A stretch of 64,000 bases of DNA from Deinococcus hopiensis KR-140 (GCA_943327755.2 CALPYF020000010.1:1-64000); one strand, 5' to 3'. Shown: positions 1 through 8,066, numbered from the stretch's first letter. Made by a program: numbers and translations. The notes: generated from the letters alone by a model not told the origin.

Positions 1-77
1 CATGAGCCTCGTGCGGTACGGCGCGGAGCGGCTGTGCCATGCCCTGCGGTGGAATCTCCCCGAGTTACCCGCACTGA

Positions 78-569
78 TCAGGCTGCTGAGCACGCCATTT
101 CACGCGCCAGGCGCGACTTGAAGGCAAGATGTCCGGTACAGAGGTCAGGGACGTTGATCGGATCGCGGATTTTCTCGACCGCATGGAGCATCACGTTGAA
201 GTAGAGCTTCATGGCGGGCAGGGGGGTGCCCTCGGTGACGTGCTTTCGACAGAAATGTGCAATCACGCCGTTGGTGGTCTGGATAGCGATAAATGGCTTG
301 CGCCCCTTGAGGGGAAAAGCCGCGGGATACACGCGGTTTTCTGTCTCGAACAGTTCAAATTGGTTTTTCAGGGCGTTCAGCTGCTGCTGGTAAACGCTTT
401 TCTGCTGGGTGGTGGTTTGGGGTAGTCGCGCGATCCGTTGCGCTTCGCCACAGACATTGACGTTACTCAGAGCAGTTGGAGTTATCAGGTCGGCCCAGCT
501 GGTGACTTTGAAAGATTGAGCGGCCGCAGCACTCAGCAGGAGGAGTAGGAGGGTCGGGATGGCGCGCAT
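78..569 (-). CDS. Hypothetical secreted protein, 163 aa
   Basis: I do not recognise the family. The first ~19 residues form a clear Sec signal peptide (a leucine run followed by AAAAQS), so the mature protein of about 145 residues should be exported. The mature part has a Gln/Thr-rich stretch that may be helical (around residues 50-75) and four Cys residues that could pair outside the cytoplasm. A TAGCAT box ends 5 nt before the ATG, which fits a leaderless transcript. It is divergent from the monooxygenase gene at 677. The gene is real on reading-frame and signal-peptide grounds; its function is unknown. Confidence 0.75.
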   Translation of the reverse strand: MRAIPTLLLLLLSAAAAQSFKVTSWADLITPTALSNVNVCGEAQRIARLPQTTTQQKSVYQQQLNALKNQFELFETENRVYPAAFPLKGRKPFIAIQTTNGVIAHFCRKHVTEGTPLPAMKLYFNVMLHAVEKIRDPINVPDLCTGHLAFKSRLAREMACSAA

Positions 570-615
570 ACGGCATGCTACAGACCGTTGACCCTGAACG
601 CAGGAGCGAACAAAA

Positions 616-676
616 GGTTTATAGTATTCAATTTAAACCGATTTACTTTTTCAACCAATCGCGCTAGCCTGTAGGT
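616..676 (+). promoter_or_regulatory. A+T-rich promoter region of the LLM oxidoreductase gene
   Basis: This stretch is strikingly A+T-rich for the genome. It holds an inverted repeat GGTTTA-N12-TAAACC (616-621 and 634-639), a candidate operator, and a TAGCCT -10 box at 665-670 that ends 6 nt before the ATG at 677, which fits a leaderless transcript. The regulator is unknown. Confidence 0.45.
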
Positions 677-1693
677 ATGAAGAAGATCGGGTTTCTCTCG
701 TTCGGGCACTGGAATCCGTCCCCGCAGTCCGGCACGCGCTCGGCGGCGGACGTGCTGCACCAGACCATCGATCTGGCAGTCGCCGCCGAGGAGCTGGGCG
801 CCGACGGCGCGTACGTGCGGGTGCATCACTTCGCGCAGCAGCTGGGCTCGCCGTTCCCGCTGCTGGCCGCGATGGGCGCCAAGACCAACCGCATCGAGCT
901 GGGCACGGGCGTGATCGACATGCGGTACGAGAACCCGCTGTACATGGCCGAGGACGCCGGTTCCGCCGACCTGATCTCCGGTGGGCGCTTGCAGCTGGGC
1001 ATCAGCCGGGGCTCGCCGGAGCAGGTGATCGACGGGTGGCGGCACTTCGGGTACGCGCCCGCTCCCGGCGAGACCGAGGCGGACATGGCGCGGCGGCACG
1101 CCGAGGTGTTCCTCAACGTGATCGAGGGCAAAGGCTTCGCGCAGCCGAACCCCCGCCCGATGTTCCCGAACCCGCCCGGCCTGCTGCGGTTGGAGCCGTA
1201 CTCGGCGGGCCTGCGCGACCGCATCTGGTGGGGCGCCGCGTCGAACGCCACCGCCGAGTGGGCCGCGAAGCTGGGCATGAACCTCCAGAGTTCCACCCTG
1301 AAAGTCGACGAGAACGGCAAATCCTTCCACGTGCAGCAGGCTGAGCAGATCCGCGCGTACCGCGCGGCGTGGAAGGACGCCGGGCACGCCCGCGAGGGGC
1401 GCGTGTCCGTCAGCCGCAGCATCTTCGCGCTGGTGAATGATCAGGACCGCATGTACTTCGGACGGCAGGGCGGGCAGGACCAGTTCGGGGTGATCGACCA
1501 GTACCGCGCGGTGTTCGGCCGCAGTTACGCCGACGAACCGGACCGTCTGATCGAGCAGCTGCAGCAGGACGAGGCCATCGCGGAGGCCGACACCCTCCTG
1601 CTGACCGTCCCGAACCAGCTGGGCGTGGACTACAACGCGCACCTGATCGAGAGCATCCTCACGCACGTCGCGCCGGGTCTGGGCTGGCGCTGA
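677..1693 (+). CDS. LLM-class flavin-dependent oxidoreductase (luciferase-like monooxygenase)
   Basis: A 338-residue protein with the layout of the bacterial luciferase/F420-FMN TIM-barrel superfamily. It has an N-terminal strand followed by a long helix, then a motif rich in Gly and Ile (IELGTGVIDMRYENPLY) and GGRLQLGISRGSP, the usual phosphate/flavin-binding part of the fold. Length is normal for the family. These proteins oxidise small organic substrates with reduced flavin; the substrate cannot be read from the sequence. It stands alone as a transcription unit, and a small palindromic repeat begins at the last base of its stop codon. Confidence 0.88.
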   Translation: MKKIGFLSFGHWNPSPQSGTRSAADVLHQTIDLAVAAEELGADGAYVRVHHFAQQLGSPFPLLAAMGAKTNRIELGTGVIDMRYENPLYMAEDAGSADLISGGRLQLGISRGSPEQVIDGWRHFGYAPAPGETEADMARRHAEVFLNVIEGKGFAQPNPRPMFPNPPGLLRLEPYSAGLRDRIWWGAASNATAEWAAKLGMNLQSSTLKVDENGKSFHVQQAEQIRAYRAAWKDAGHAREGRVSVSRSIFALVNDQDRMYFGRQGGQDQFGVIDQYRAVFGRSYADEPDRLIEQLQQDEAIAEADTLLLTVPNQLGVDYNAHLIESILTHVAPGLGWR

Positions 1694-1827
1694 TACGGAT
1701 TCCGTTTGTTTCGCTGACAATCCGGAATTTCACCGGATTGCCAGCTCCACGTCCGGAACCCGCTTTGCTCCTTCTCGCATCCGCTCGGGTTGAAAGATTT
1801 TGCAAACCTTTCAACCGGAGTCCGTAT
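1693..1827 (+). repeat. Small intergenic palindromic repeat, copy A (family 1)
   Basis: A ~135-bp non-coding element whose ends form an inverted repeat: ATACGGATTCCG at the left and CGGAGTCCGTAT at the right, 11 of 12 positions complementary. Its sequence recurs, inverted and interrupted, at 33262-33540, and in a shortened form at 39584-39656. It begins at the last base of the monooxygenase stop codon. It resembles the small non-coding repeats known in Deinococcus genomes; assignment to a named SNR class was not possible here. Confidence 0.75.
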
Positions 1828-1881
1828 GACTCCACCCAAGGTGTGACGCGGCAGCCCGGCACCGGCAGTAACGTGGCCCGC

Positions 1882-2457
1882 ATGCCACTCCTGCTGATCG
1901 TGTCCGGCATGCCCGCCTCCGGAAAATCCACGCTGGGCGCGCGACTCGCCCACGCGCTGAACATGCCCTTCGTGACGAAGGACGAGTACAAGGCCCTCCT
2001 CCTGACCCGCCTGCCGGACCTGACGCGCGACGTGTCCGGGCCCCTCAGCTTCGACGTGATGTGGCACGTCGCGGGCGTCACCCTCGCCGCTGGCGTGGAT
2101 ACCCTGCTGGAATCGCACTTCTACCACGGGGTCAGCGAGGCGCACATCCTGAAGCTGGCCCAGGCGCATGGGGCGAGGGTCGTGCAGGTGTTCTGCCACG
2201 CGCCTGTGGACGTCCTCCAGGCGCGGCACGACGCGCGGGTGGCGTCGGGGTGCCGGCCCGGGATCGACCTGCCGATGGAGTACGCGACCCTGCCCGCGCA
2301 CTGCTGCTGGACGCCACTTGAGCTTGGCGACTCCCCCTGCCTGACGGTGGACACCACCCGGGAGGACGTGCTGCCCGGCATCCTGACGTGGCTGCACGCT
2401 CAAAGAGAAAGCAGCCCGCTGAGGGGCTGCTCTGATGGGGCAGACGGACTGGGTTGA
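1882..2457 (+). CDS. P-loop kinase-like ATP-binding protein, 191 aa
   Basis: The frame is open from 1738, but the ATG at 1882 is preferred. It begins the conserved part directly, is preceded by TAACGT 7 nt upstream (leaderless pattern), and the earlier codons fall in the repeat at 1693-1827. The N-terminus carries a Walker A motif (SGMPASGKST), typical of AAA_33/zeta-toxin-like small-molecule kinases. The C-terminal half has the 'VQVFCHAPVDVLQARHDAR' helix common in such kinases. The substrate is unknown. The last ~15 codons run through a terminator-like hairpin, so the C-terminal tail is probably not conserved. Confidence 0.8.
   Translation: MPLLLIVSGMPASGKSTLGARLAHALNMPFVTKDEYKALLLTRLPDLTRDVSGPLSFDVMWHVAGVTLAAGVDTLLESHFYHGVSEAHILKLAQAHGARVVQVFCHAPVDVLQARHDARVASGCRPGIDLPMEYATLPAHCCWTPLELGDSPCLTVDTTREDVLPGILTWLHAQRESSPLRGCSDGADGLG
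2410..2431 (+). terminator. Hairpin overlapping the 3' end of the P-loop kinase gene
   Basis: AGCAGCCC and GGGCTGCT pair with a 6-nt loop. The stem lies inside the coding frame, 8 codons before the stop, and has no T-run. Terminator role is likely but not certain. Confidence 0.45.
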
Positions 2458-2661
2458 CCAGCGTCACCTGCTCGCGCGTCCGTTTTTTGTGAATCCCAGA
2501 GGTGGACGCCTCCCTCAAGTGCAGTGATGCCTTTCCAGTGCCGGGGCGCGAAAACTCGCGCAGAGTCCGAAGTGGACGTTCGCTCGTGAGAACCAGCGGG
2601 ATAGGCACGGCACGACCTCGTCAGGTCAGAAATGCAAGTATGACAGGCGTTTCGCCATCTG

Positions 2662-2997
2662 TCAACTGCCGGGCGCCTGTTCTGCCCTGAACCGAGCCTC
2701 CACCGCCTGCCAGTCGGCGCGGATCACCCGCAGGGCCAGCGCGCCGGTCAGCGTGGGCCGCGCCCGGCCCGCCCGGAAGCGGTCCTCCAGACCCGTCAGG
2801 TCGAAGGCGTCCCACACGCCCGCTGCGCTCAGCAGATTGCCCCCCAGCACCGGCGCCACCTCGGCCCGGATGATCTGCCGCAGTTCCGGCAGGCTGAAAC
2901 CCGTGGCGCGCAGCTGCACCGCCACGTCCGCCGGGTCGACCTCGGTGTCCAGGAACAGCGCCGAGAGGGCCTGCCACGCGGCGCGGCGCCGCGGCAT
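2662..2997 (-). CDS. DUF7079 family protein
   Basis: A small protein of about 111 residues resembling DUF7079: RRRAAWQALSALFLDTEV near the N-terminus and a central segment on selecting a helix-rich fold (FSLPELRQIIRAEVAPVLGGNL). The function of the family is unknown. The frame could also start at the ATG at 3030, which would overlap the start codon of the divergent gene at 3029. I prefer 2997 because the extra 11 residues are Pro-rich and because the divergent gene needs that DNA for its promoter. The 204 bp between the preceding kinase gene and this stop codon hold no recognisable gene. Confidence 0.7.
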   Translation of the reverse strand: MPRRRAAWQALSALFLDTEVDPADVAVQLRATGFSLPELRQIIRAEVAPVLGGNLLSAAGVWDAFDLTGLEDRFRAGRARPTLTGALALRVIRADWQAVEARFRAEQAPGS

Positions 2998-3016
2998 CCG
3001 GCTGTCAGGGGACGGG

Positions 3017-3022
3017 TAGGGT
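3017..3022 (+). promoter_or_regulatory. -10 box (TAGGGT) of a leaderless transcript
   Basis: TAGGGT ends exactly 6 nt before the ATG at 3029, the spacing seen repeatedly in this window. Confidence 0.45.
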
Positions 3023-3028
3023 GGGGTC

Positions 3029-3589
3029 ATGAGCGTTCAGGTGATCGTCCTCAACGGCGGGTCCAGCGCCGGGAAGTCCAGCATAGCCCGCCACCTTCAG
3101 GCGCTGCTGCCCGGCGTGTGGCTCACGCTGGGCACCGACACGCTCGTCGCGGCGCTGCCCGCGTCCCTGCGGGAATCCGGGGACGGGATCACGTTCGCGG
3201 CGGACGGCACCGTCGCCACCGGGGAGGTGTTCCGGCGCGTGGACACCGCGTGGAGTCTGGGCGTGGCACAGGTCGCCCGGGCGGGCGTGCCCGTGATCGT
3301 GGATGAGGTGTTCCTGGGTGGCGCGGCCTCGCAGGCGCGCTGGCAGGCAGCCCTGGCCGGCCTGGAGGTGCTGTGGGTGGGCGTGCATTGCGATCCAGGG
3401 GTCGCCGCTGCGCGCGAGGCGGCGCGGGGCGACCGCGTGACCGGCATGGCCCGCGCGCAGGCGGCGCTGGTGCACCGGGGCGTGCAGTACGACCTGACGG
3501 TGGACACCACGGGCCGCGACGCGCTGACCTGCGCGCACCTCATCGCTATGCAGGTCAGGGCCAGGGCCGTCAGCGGGCCGCCGGTCTGA
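3029..3589 (+). CDS. Chloramphenicol phosphotransferase-like (CPT) family kinase
   Basis: A 186-residue P-loop protein with Walker A motif NGGSSAGKSS at residues ~8-17, followed by a 'WLTLGTDTL' segment and a conserved VIVDEVFLGG strand. This is the layout of the CPT family, named for Streptomyces venezuelae chloramphenicol 3-O-phosphotransferase. Most members have unknown substrates, so resistance should not be assumed. The C-terminal helix (CEAREAARGDRV-like region) matches the family. The 3' end overlaps the convergent transporter gene by 20 bp. Confidence 0.82.
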   Translation: MSVQVIVLNGGSSAGKSSIARHLQALLPGVWLTLGTDTLVAALPASLRESGDGITFAADGTVATGEVFRRVDTAWSLGVAQVARAGVPVIVDEVFLGGAASQARWQAALAGLEVLWVGVHCDPGVAAAREAARGDRVTGMARAQAALVHRGVQYDLTVDTTGRDALTCAHLIAMQVRARAVSGPPV

Positions 3590-4781
3590 GCGGCCGCCGC
3601 TCGATGGCGTACACGATCAGCCCGGCCAGGATGCCCCAGAAGGGCGCGCCGATACCGAGTGGGGCGATGCCGCTCAGGGCGACCAGCAGGACGACGGGCG
3701 CGGCGAGGCTCCCGGCCTGGGCCCCCTGGAAGGCGGCCTGGAGGCTGCTGCCCATGGCGGCCAGCAGGGCCAGTCCGGCGAGTGCGGCGATGGCCTGGGT
3801 GGGAAGAATGCCGAGGAGGTGCAGCACGGTGCCCGCGAACAGCGCCACGATCATGTTGAACACGCCGGCCCAGATGGCGGCGGTGTAGCGTTTACGCGCG
3901 TCCGGGTGCGCCTCGGGGCCCGTGACGATGTTCGCCAGCAGAGCCCCCAGGGTGAGGTTGTGGCACCCGGCGAACGCGGCGACGCTGCTGGCGATGCCGC
4001 AGGCGCGCAGGATCGGGCCGGGCGCGGGTTCGTACCCGCTGGTCTTCAGGACGCCGAAGCCCGGCACGAACTGCCCCGTGAACGCCAGCAGAGTCAGCGG
4101 CAGCGCGAGGTTCAGCGTGGCATGCAGGCTGAACTGCGGGAGCACGAACTCCGGGCGGGTCAGGGCCAGCGCGACCGGCTGCGGATGCCACAGGTTCAGC
4201 GCGCCACTGGCGACCACGCCGGTCAGCAGCACGCCCGCCACCGCCCAGCGCGGCGCGACCAGCCGTAGCCCGAAGTAAGCGACGATCATCACGCCCACCA
4301 GCGCCGGGGCTGTCCCGAAGGCCTGCAGCGCCCGGAAGCCGAACGGCAGGAGGATCGCGGCGTTCAGCGCGGCCGCCAGTGGCGCCGGAATGGCCTGCAA
4401 CGCCCGCGTGAGGGGCGGGAACAGCCCCAGGCCCAGCACCAGCAGCCCCGACGTGAGGAACGCCCCCACCGCCTCCGGGAAGGGGATGCCCGGCAGGGCC
4501 GTCACGAGCAGCGCGATGCCCGGCGTGCTCCAGGTGACCAGGATCGGCATGCGGGTGCGCAGGCTCAGGATGATCCCGGTCAGGCCCGCCAGCAGCGCGT
4601 GCGCCCACAGCCACGACATCGCCTGAGCGTCGCTGAGGTGGGCAGCCTGCGCCACCGAGTAGATCAGCACGTTCGGGCCCGCCCAGCCGATCAGCATGGT
4701 GATCAGCCCCGCCAGCACCGCGCTGGGGTGCGAATCCCGCCAGAACGAGGGCGCAGGACTGGCGGCAGGAAGCGTGGTCAT
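3570..4781 (-). CDS. BenE family transporter (benzoate/H+ symporter family)
   Basis: The frame is open far upstream, but the ATG at 4781 gives the usual 403-residue BenE length and removes a non-conserved Arg-rich extension. The protein is almost entirely hydrophobic, with about 11-12 predicted membrane segments, and carries the family features WSTPGIALLVTALPGI and 'FAGCHNLTLGALLANI'. BenE members import aromatic acids such as benzoate with protons across the inner membrane; the real substrate here is unknown. It is divergent from a MocR-type regulator across 97 bp of DNA that contains paired direct repeats, suggesting local control. Confidence 0.88.
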   Translation of the reverse strand: MTTLPAASPAPSFWRDSHPSAVLAGLITMLIGWAGPNVLIYSVAQAAHLSDAQAMSWLWAHALLAGLTGIILSLRTRMPILVTWSTPGIALLVTALPGIPFPEAVGAFLTSGLLVLGLGLFPPLTRALQAIPAPLAAALNAAILLPFGFRALQAFGTAPALVGVMIVAYFGLRLVAPRWAVAGVLLTGVVASGALNLWHPQPVALALTRPEFVLPQFSLHATLNLALPLTLLAFTGQFVPGFGVLKTSGYEPAPGPILRACGIASSVAAFAGCHNLTLGALLANIVTGPEAHPDARKRYTAAIWAGVFNMIVALFAGTVLHLLGILPTQAIAALAGLALLAAMGSSLQAAFQGAQAGSLAAPVVLLVALSGIAPLGIGAPFWGILAGLIVYAIERRPLRPAAR

Positions 4782-4800
4782 GCTCCCGAGTGTGCACCCG

Positions 4801-4866
4801 AATGGCCCCCTGGCGGCAGAGGCAATGGCCCCCATATTGGCCTGCTCATCCAGACAGATTGGCCTG
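4801..4866. promoter_or_regulatory. Two pairs of direct repeats between benE-like and mocR-like genes (putative operator)
   Basis: AATGGCCCCC occurs at 4801-4810 and 4824-4833 (23-bp period); ATTGGCCTG occurs at 4836-4844 and 4858-4866 (22-bp period). The periods are close to two helical turns, and the last repeat abuts the TACGCT -10 box of the MocR gene. MocR regulators commonly bind direct repeats in the divergent intergenic region. Binding is inferred, not shown. Confidence 0.5.
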
Positions 4867-4872
4867 TACGCT
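4867..4872 (+). promoter_or_regulatory. -10 box (TACGCT) of the mocR-like gene
   Basis: TACGCT ends 6 nt before the ATG at 4879; it supports that start over the upstream in-frame start at 4696. Confidence 0.45.
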
Positions 4873-4878
4873 GACCGT

Positions 4879-6306
4879 ATGAGCCCCCGGCCCGGTCCCG
4901 CCGACACCCCCCACTGGGCCGCCCTGCTGCGCAGCTGGCGCGACCACCCCGGCCCCCTCCACACCCGCCTGCACACCCACCTCCAGGCCGCCATCGACCG
5001 GGGCGAACTCACACCCGGACAGCGCCTCCCCGCCGAACGTACCCTCGCCGCGCTGCTCGGCGTCAGCCGCGCCACCGCCGTCACCGCCCTCGACGACCTC
5101 ACCGCCAACGGCTACCTCACCCGGCACGTCGGACGCGGCACCCACGTCGCCCCCACCGCCCCCCGCGCCCAGCCCCTCCTCACCCTGCGCACCCCCGTCG
5201 GACCCGCCCACCCCAGCGAGATCGACCTCACCATCGCCGTGCCCCTCCTCACCGACACCCAGCTCACCCGCCTGCGCGACGCCGCCACGCACGCCCAGTA
5301 CGACAGCATCTACCACCCCCAGGGCCTGCCCGAACTGCGCGACCTCATCGCCCAGCACTACGCCCGCGCGGGCCTCCCCACCACCCCCGACCAGATCCTC
5401 ATCACCAGCGGCGCCCAGCAGGCCATCGCCCTCACCGCCCAGACCCTCCTCCGGCGCGGCGACACCGCCCTCTTAGAGACCCCCACCTACTTCGGCGCCA
5501 TCGACGTCATCCGCGCCGCCGGCGCCCACCTCACCGGCACCCCCGTCGGCGCCCAGCACCTCGACCCCGACCACTTCGCCCACCAGACCCGCACCCACCA
5601 CCCCCGCCTCGCGTTCCTCACCCCCACCCACCACAACCCCACCGGCACCACCCTCCCCCACCACGCCCGGCAGCGCCTCGCCGCGCACCTCCACGACACC
5701 CGCCTCCCCACCCTCGAAGACGACACCCTCCTCGACCTCCCCTTCACCGACACCCCCCCACCCCCACGGCTCAGCACCCTCGCCCCCCACGCCCCCATCC
5801 TCAACGTCGGCTCCCTCAGCAAGCTCTACTGGGCAGGCCTGCGCATCGGCTGGCTGCGCCTCCCCCCCACCCTCGCCCCCACCCTCAAACAGGCCAAGAC
5901 CCTCACCGACTTCGGCAGCAGCCAACCCGCCCAGCACCTCGCCCTCCACCTCCTCGCCGACCTCCCCACCCTCATCAGCGAACGCCGCGCCGCCATCACC
6001 CCCGCCCGCGACCACCTCGCCCAGCTGCTGCGCACCCACCTCCCCGACTGGACGTTCACCACCCCACCCGGCGGACAATTCCTCTGGATTCAACTCCCTG
6101 GCCCCACCGCCAGCGCCTACACCCACCACGCCGCCCGCCACGGCCTGCGCCTCTACCCCGGCGCGAGCATGGGCGTCACCCCCCTCCCCGACCAGTACCT
6201 CCGCATCCCCTTCACCCTGCACCCCGACCACATCCCCGAAGCGGTCAACCGGCTCGCGCGGGCGTGGGCGGAGTTCACGAGCCGGGGGAGTGAGCGGCTG
6301 GCGTGA
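4879..6306 (+). CDS. MocR-type transcriptional regulator (GntR HTH fused to aminotransferase domain)
   Basis: A 475-residue fusion. Residues ~15-90 form a GntR winged helix (TPGQRLPAERTLAALLGVSRATAV and a GYLTRHVGRGTHV wing). The rest is a fold-type I PLP aminotransferase with THHNPTGTT and the PLP-lysine segment SLSKLYWAGLRIGW. MocR proteins usually sense PLP or an amino-acid-like ligand and regulate a neighbouring gene, here probably the divergent transporter. The codons are unusually C-ending (CTC, GTC, ACC, CCC), giving long C runs unlike the GTG/CTG style of many neighbours; this suggests a separate codon-usage history. The final ~10 codons are more G-rich. Confidence 0.88.
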   Translation: MSPRPGPADTPHWAALLRSWRDHPGPLHTRLHTHLQAAIDRGELTPGQRLPAERTLAALLGVSRATAVTALDDLTANGYLTRHVGRGTHVAPTAPRAQPLLTLRTPVGPAHPSEIDLTIAVPLLTDTQLTRLRDAATHAQYDSIYHPQGLPELRDLIAQHYARAGLPTTPDQILITSGAQQAIALTAQTLLRRGDTALLETPTYFGAIDVIRAAGAHLTGTPVGAQHLDPDHFAHQTRTHHPRLAFLTPTHHNPTGTTLPHHARQRLAAHLHDTRLPTLEDDTLLDLPFTDTPPPPRLSTLAPHAPILNVGSLSKLYWAGLRIGWLRLPPTLAPTLKQAKTLTDFGSSQPAQHLALHLLADLPTLISERRAAITPARDHLAQLLRTHLPDWTFTTPPGGQFLWIQLPGPTASAYTHHAARHGLRLYPGASMGVTPLPDQYLRIPFTLHPDHIPEAVNRLARAWAEFTSRGSERLA

Positions 6307-6335
6307 ATTGGGCTCTGTCGGAAGGTGGGCGCCTG

Positions 6336-6829
6336 GCGGCGGGCCTCCCCACCCCCCAGCCCCCTACCCCAGGGGGGCAGGGGGAGCGGTCGCTGCGCTC
6401 GGCAGGTATTTCTCTGAGTTGGTCGGTGGGTGACTGGCGGGTTCGGCCACGGATGGGGCTGCATGCCTCCGGTGTCGCGTCGTGCGCCCCGCGCGCTGCG
6501 CGCACGACGGGCTCGGCTGCCACGACGATGGGTTGGCCCCACATCGTGGTGCGACCCAGAAGGTTCGACTTTTTGAGCTTTTGCCAGAGCTGTCTTTTGA
6601 AAGTCGATCAGCGGCTCGCTTCAAGCTGCCCTGCCAGCAACCGCAGATCACCACCGGCCGTCGTGCGCGCAGCGCGCGGGCCTACGAGGGGGCGGAGGAT
6701 GGCGTCGAAGCCAGACACGTCACCGCCCACAGCAACCCCGCCGCGCCAGTCAAAACTCTTGCCCAGTGCCAACGTAAGCCCCCCCTGCCCCTCTGGGGTA
6801 GGGGGCTGGGGGGTGGGGCAGCCCGCCGC
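6336..6829. repeat. Gene-free composite of two nested inverted repeats
   Basis: The 543 bp between the MocR gene and the HAD gene hold no convincing coding frame. Outer arms at 6336-6385 and 6779-6829 are ~50-bp near-perfect inverted copies; each arm can itself fold (CCCCCTACCCC against GGGGCAGGGGG). Inner arms at 6489-6510 and 6658-6679 are a perfect 22-bp inverted repeat. The centre (6511-6657) is less G+C-rich and unrecognised. The structure looks like a non-autonomous palindromic repeat composite. No transposase is present. Confidence 0.7.
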
Positions 6830-6849
6830 AGGCGCAACCAATCAAACAA

Positions 6850-7398
6850 TCAGTCCAGAACCCGCCCCCGCCACCCCCGCTTCTCCACCCGCCGCAGGTC
6901 CGGCGTGTCCGCGATGCTCAGCAGGTACCGGGCGAGGCGGGGGAGTTCGTCGTCGGTGGGGTCGCCGGTCCAGGGGGTGACGCGGACGAGGTGGCCGTAG
7001 CCGGTTGTCCAGTTTTGTGGTCGGTCGTCGATGGCGAGGATGCGTTCGCGGGGGTAGCGGGACCGGATCCAGGTGGCGCGGAGTTTCCGGGCGGGTTTGC
7101 GGGGTTGGAGGTCGCCGTGTTCGTCGCGGTGCCAGGTGCAGCGGTCGCGGTGCCAGAGGAACGCGGCGGTGTGGGTGAGGTCAAGGCCGGTTTCGGTGTG
7201 GATGAGCTGGAGTCCGGCGTGCATCCAGTCGGGGCTGGCGGCGGTCCAGATGGCGTGGTCGTACGCGGCGCTGGTGCTCTGGAGGAAGTCGCGGAGGTGG
7301 GGGCGGAGGGTGATGTGGGCGGTGGTGTGGGTGGGGTCGGGGGTGCCGTGCCAGAGGGTTTCGTCCAGGTCGAGGATCAGGAGGGCTCTGGGGGGCAT
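6850..7398 (-). CDS. FCP1/NIF-like HAD-family phosphatase
   Basis: A 182-residue HAD hydrolase of the FCP1-homology (NIF) type. The nucleophile motif ILDLDETLWHG is at residues ~7-18, where the first Asp is the catalytic nucleophile. Motif II corresponds to the AIWTAASPDWM segment, and the C-terminal IDDRPQN gives the Mg2+-binding acidic pair. Such enzymes dephosphorylate small molecules or proteins in the cytoplasm; the substrate is unknown. TATCCT ends 5 nt before the ATG. It ends beside the inverted-repeat composite and has no obvious operon partner. Confidence 0.82.
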   Translation of the reverse strand: MPPRALLILDLDETLWHGTPDPTHTTAHITLRPHLRDFLQSTSAAYDHAIWTAASPDWMHAGLQLIHTETGLDLTHTAAFLWHRDRCTWHRDEHGDLQPRKPARKLRATWIRSRYPRERILAIDDRPQNWTTGYGHLVRVTPWTGDPTDDELPRLARYLLSIADTPDLRRVEKRGWRGRVLD

Positions 7399-7415
7399 GG
7401 GTCAGGATAGGAGAA

Positions 7416-7436
7416 ACCCCTCCGCGTGGGAGGGGT
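7416..7436 (-). terminator. Intrinsic terminator after the secreted protein at 7451
   Basis: ACCCCTCC and GGAGGGGT pair with a 5-nt loop, followed on the minus strand by TTTCT. It separates the secreted protein gene from the HAD gene. Confidence 0.7.
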
Positions 7437-7450
7437 CTGTGGGGCTGGGG

Positions 7451-7972
7451 TTACTTGTTGCCCTGGGTTTTCTTGTACTGGCCGGGGGGCATGCCGCCGG
7501 GTTTTTTCTGCAGGCCGGGGGCTTTGGCCCAGGCGGCCTGGCGGGCCATGACGTTCATGAGGGGTTGGCGGGTGCCGTCTTTGGCTTTGACGATGATGCT
7601 CTGGGCGCTGAGGGGTTGGGTAGTGGTGATGGGTTGTGCGAGGGGGTAGATCTCTTTGGCGTAGGTGGTGGTGCCGGGGACCTGGGTCATGACCTGGACC
7701 TGGGTGAGGTGGGTGGTGGTGGGGTAGGCGGGGTTGACGACGATCCCGCCGCCGCCGCTGACGGTGGCGGCGGGTTGGTTGGTGGGGGTGAGGAGGGTGA
7801 CTTTGACGCCCTGGCTGAGGAGGTTGAGGAGGTTGGCGGTGGTCTGGATGACGCTGGGGTACTGGAGGCTGGCGTTGATGTTGACGCTGAGCGTCTGGGC
7901 GCCGGCGCTGCTGGGGAGGGTGGCGGCGCCGAGGGTGGCCGCGAGGGCGGTGGTCAGGATGGCTTTGTGCAT
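7451..7972 (-). CDS. Hypothetical secreted protein, 173 aa
   Basis: The ATG at 7972 is chosen over an upstream in-frame start because it opens a clean signal peptide (MHKAILTTALAATLGAATLPSSAGAQ) and follows the ribosome-binding sequence GGAGGACCACC. The mature protein is rich in Thr, Val and Pro (residues ~30-130), with a Gly stretch, then a basic tail rich in Lys, Pro and Gly. No enzyme motif was recognised; a beta-rich exported protein is likely. It is flanked by terminators on both sides, so it is probably monocistronic. Confidence 0.72.
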   Translation of the reverse strand: MHKAILTTALAATLGAATLPSSAGAQTLSVNINASLQYPSVIQTTANLLNLLSQGVKVTLLTPTNQPAATVSGGGGIVVNPAYPTTTHLTQVQVMTQVPGTTTYAKEIYPLAQPITTTQPLSAQSIIVKAKDGTRQPLMNVMARQAAWAKAPGLQKKPGGMPPGQYKKTQGNK

Positions 7973-8066
7973 GGTGGTCCTCCGTGTTCCGCGTGGGAAC
8001 GTAATAGGTTCACCTTGCCGCCTGAATCTGATGCTGGGCTGAAGGGGGGTTGAGGTGAGGTTGCGG

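Noticed and set aside
2..121. A 39-codon open frame at the left edge (ends ...FHAPGAT), possibly the C-terminus of a gene from outside the window.
   Set aside because: Too little is visible to support it, and it would overlap the signal-peptide-bearing gene at 78-569 by 44 bp.
578..1720. A 380-codon minus-strand frame opposite the luciferase-like monooxygenase gene.
   Set aside because: It is the antisense shadow of a well-supported gene and has Arg/Val-rich, non-protein-like composition.
6303..6980. Plus-strand frames in the repeat-rich interval after the MocR gene.
   Set aside because: They run through inverted repeats, have low-complexity composition and lack ribosome-binding sites or recognisable motifs.
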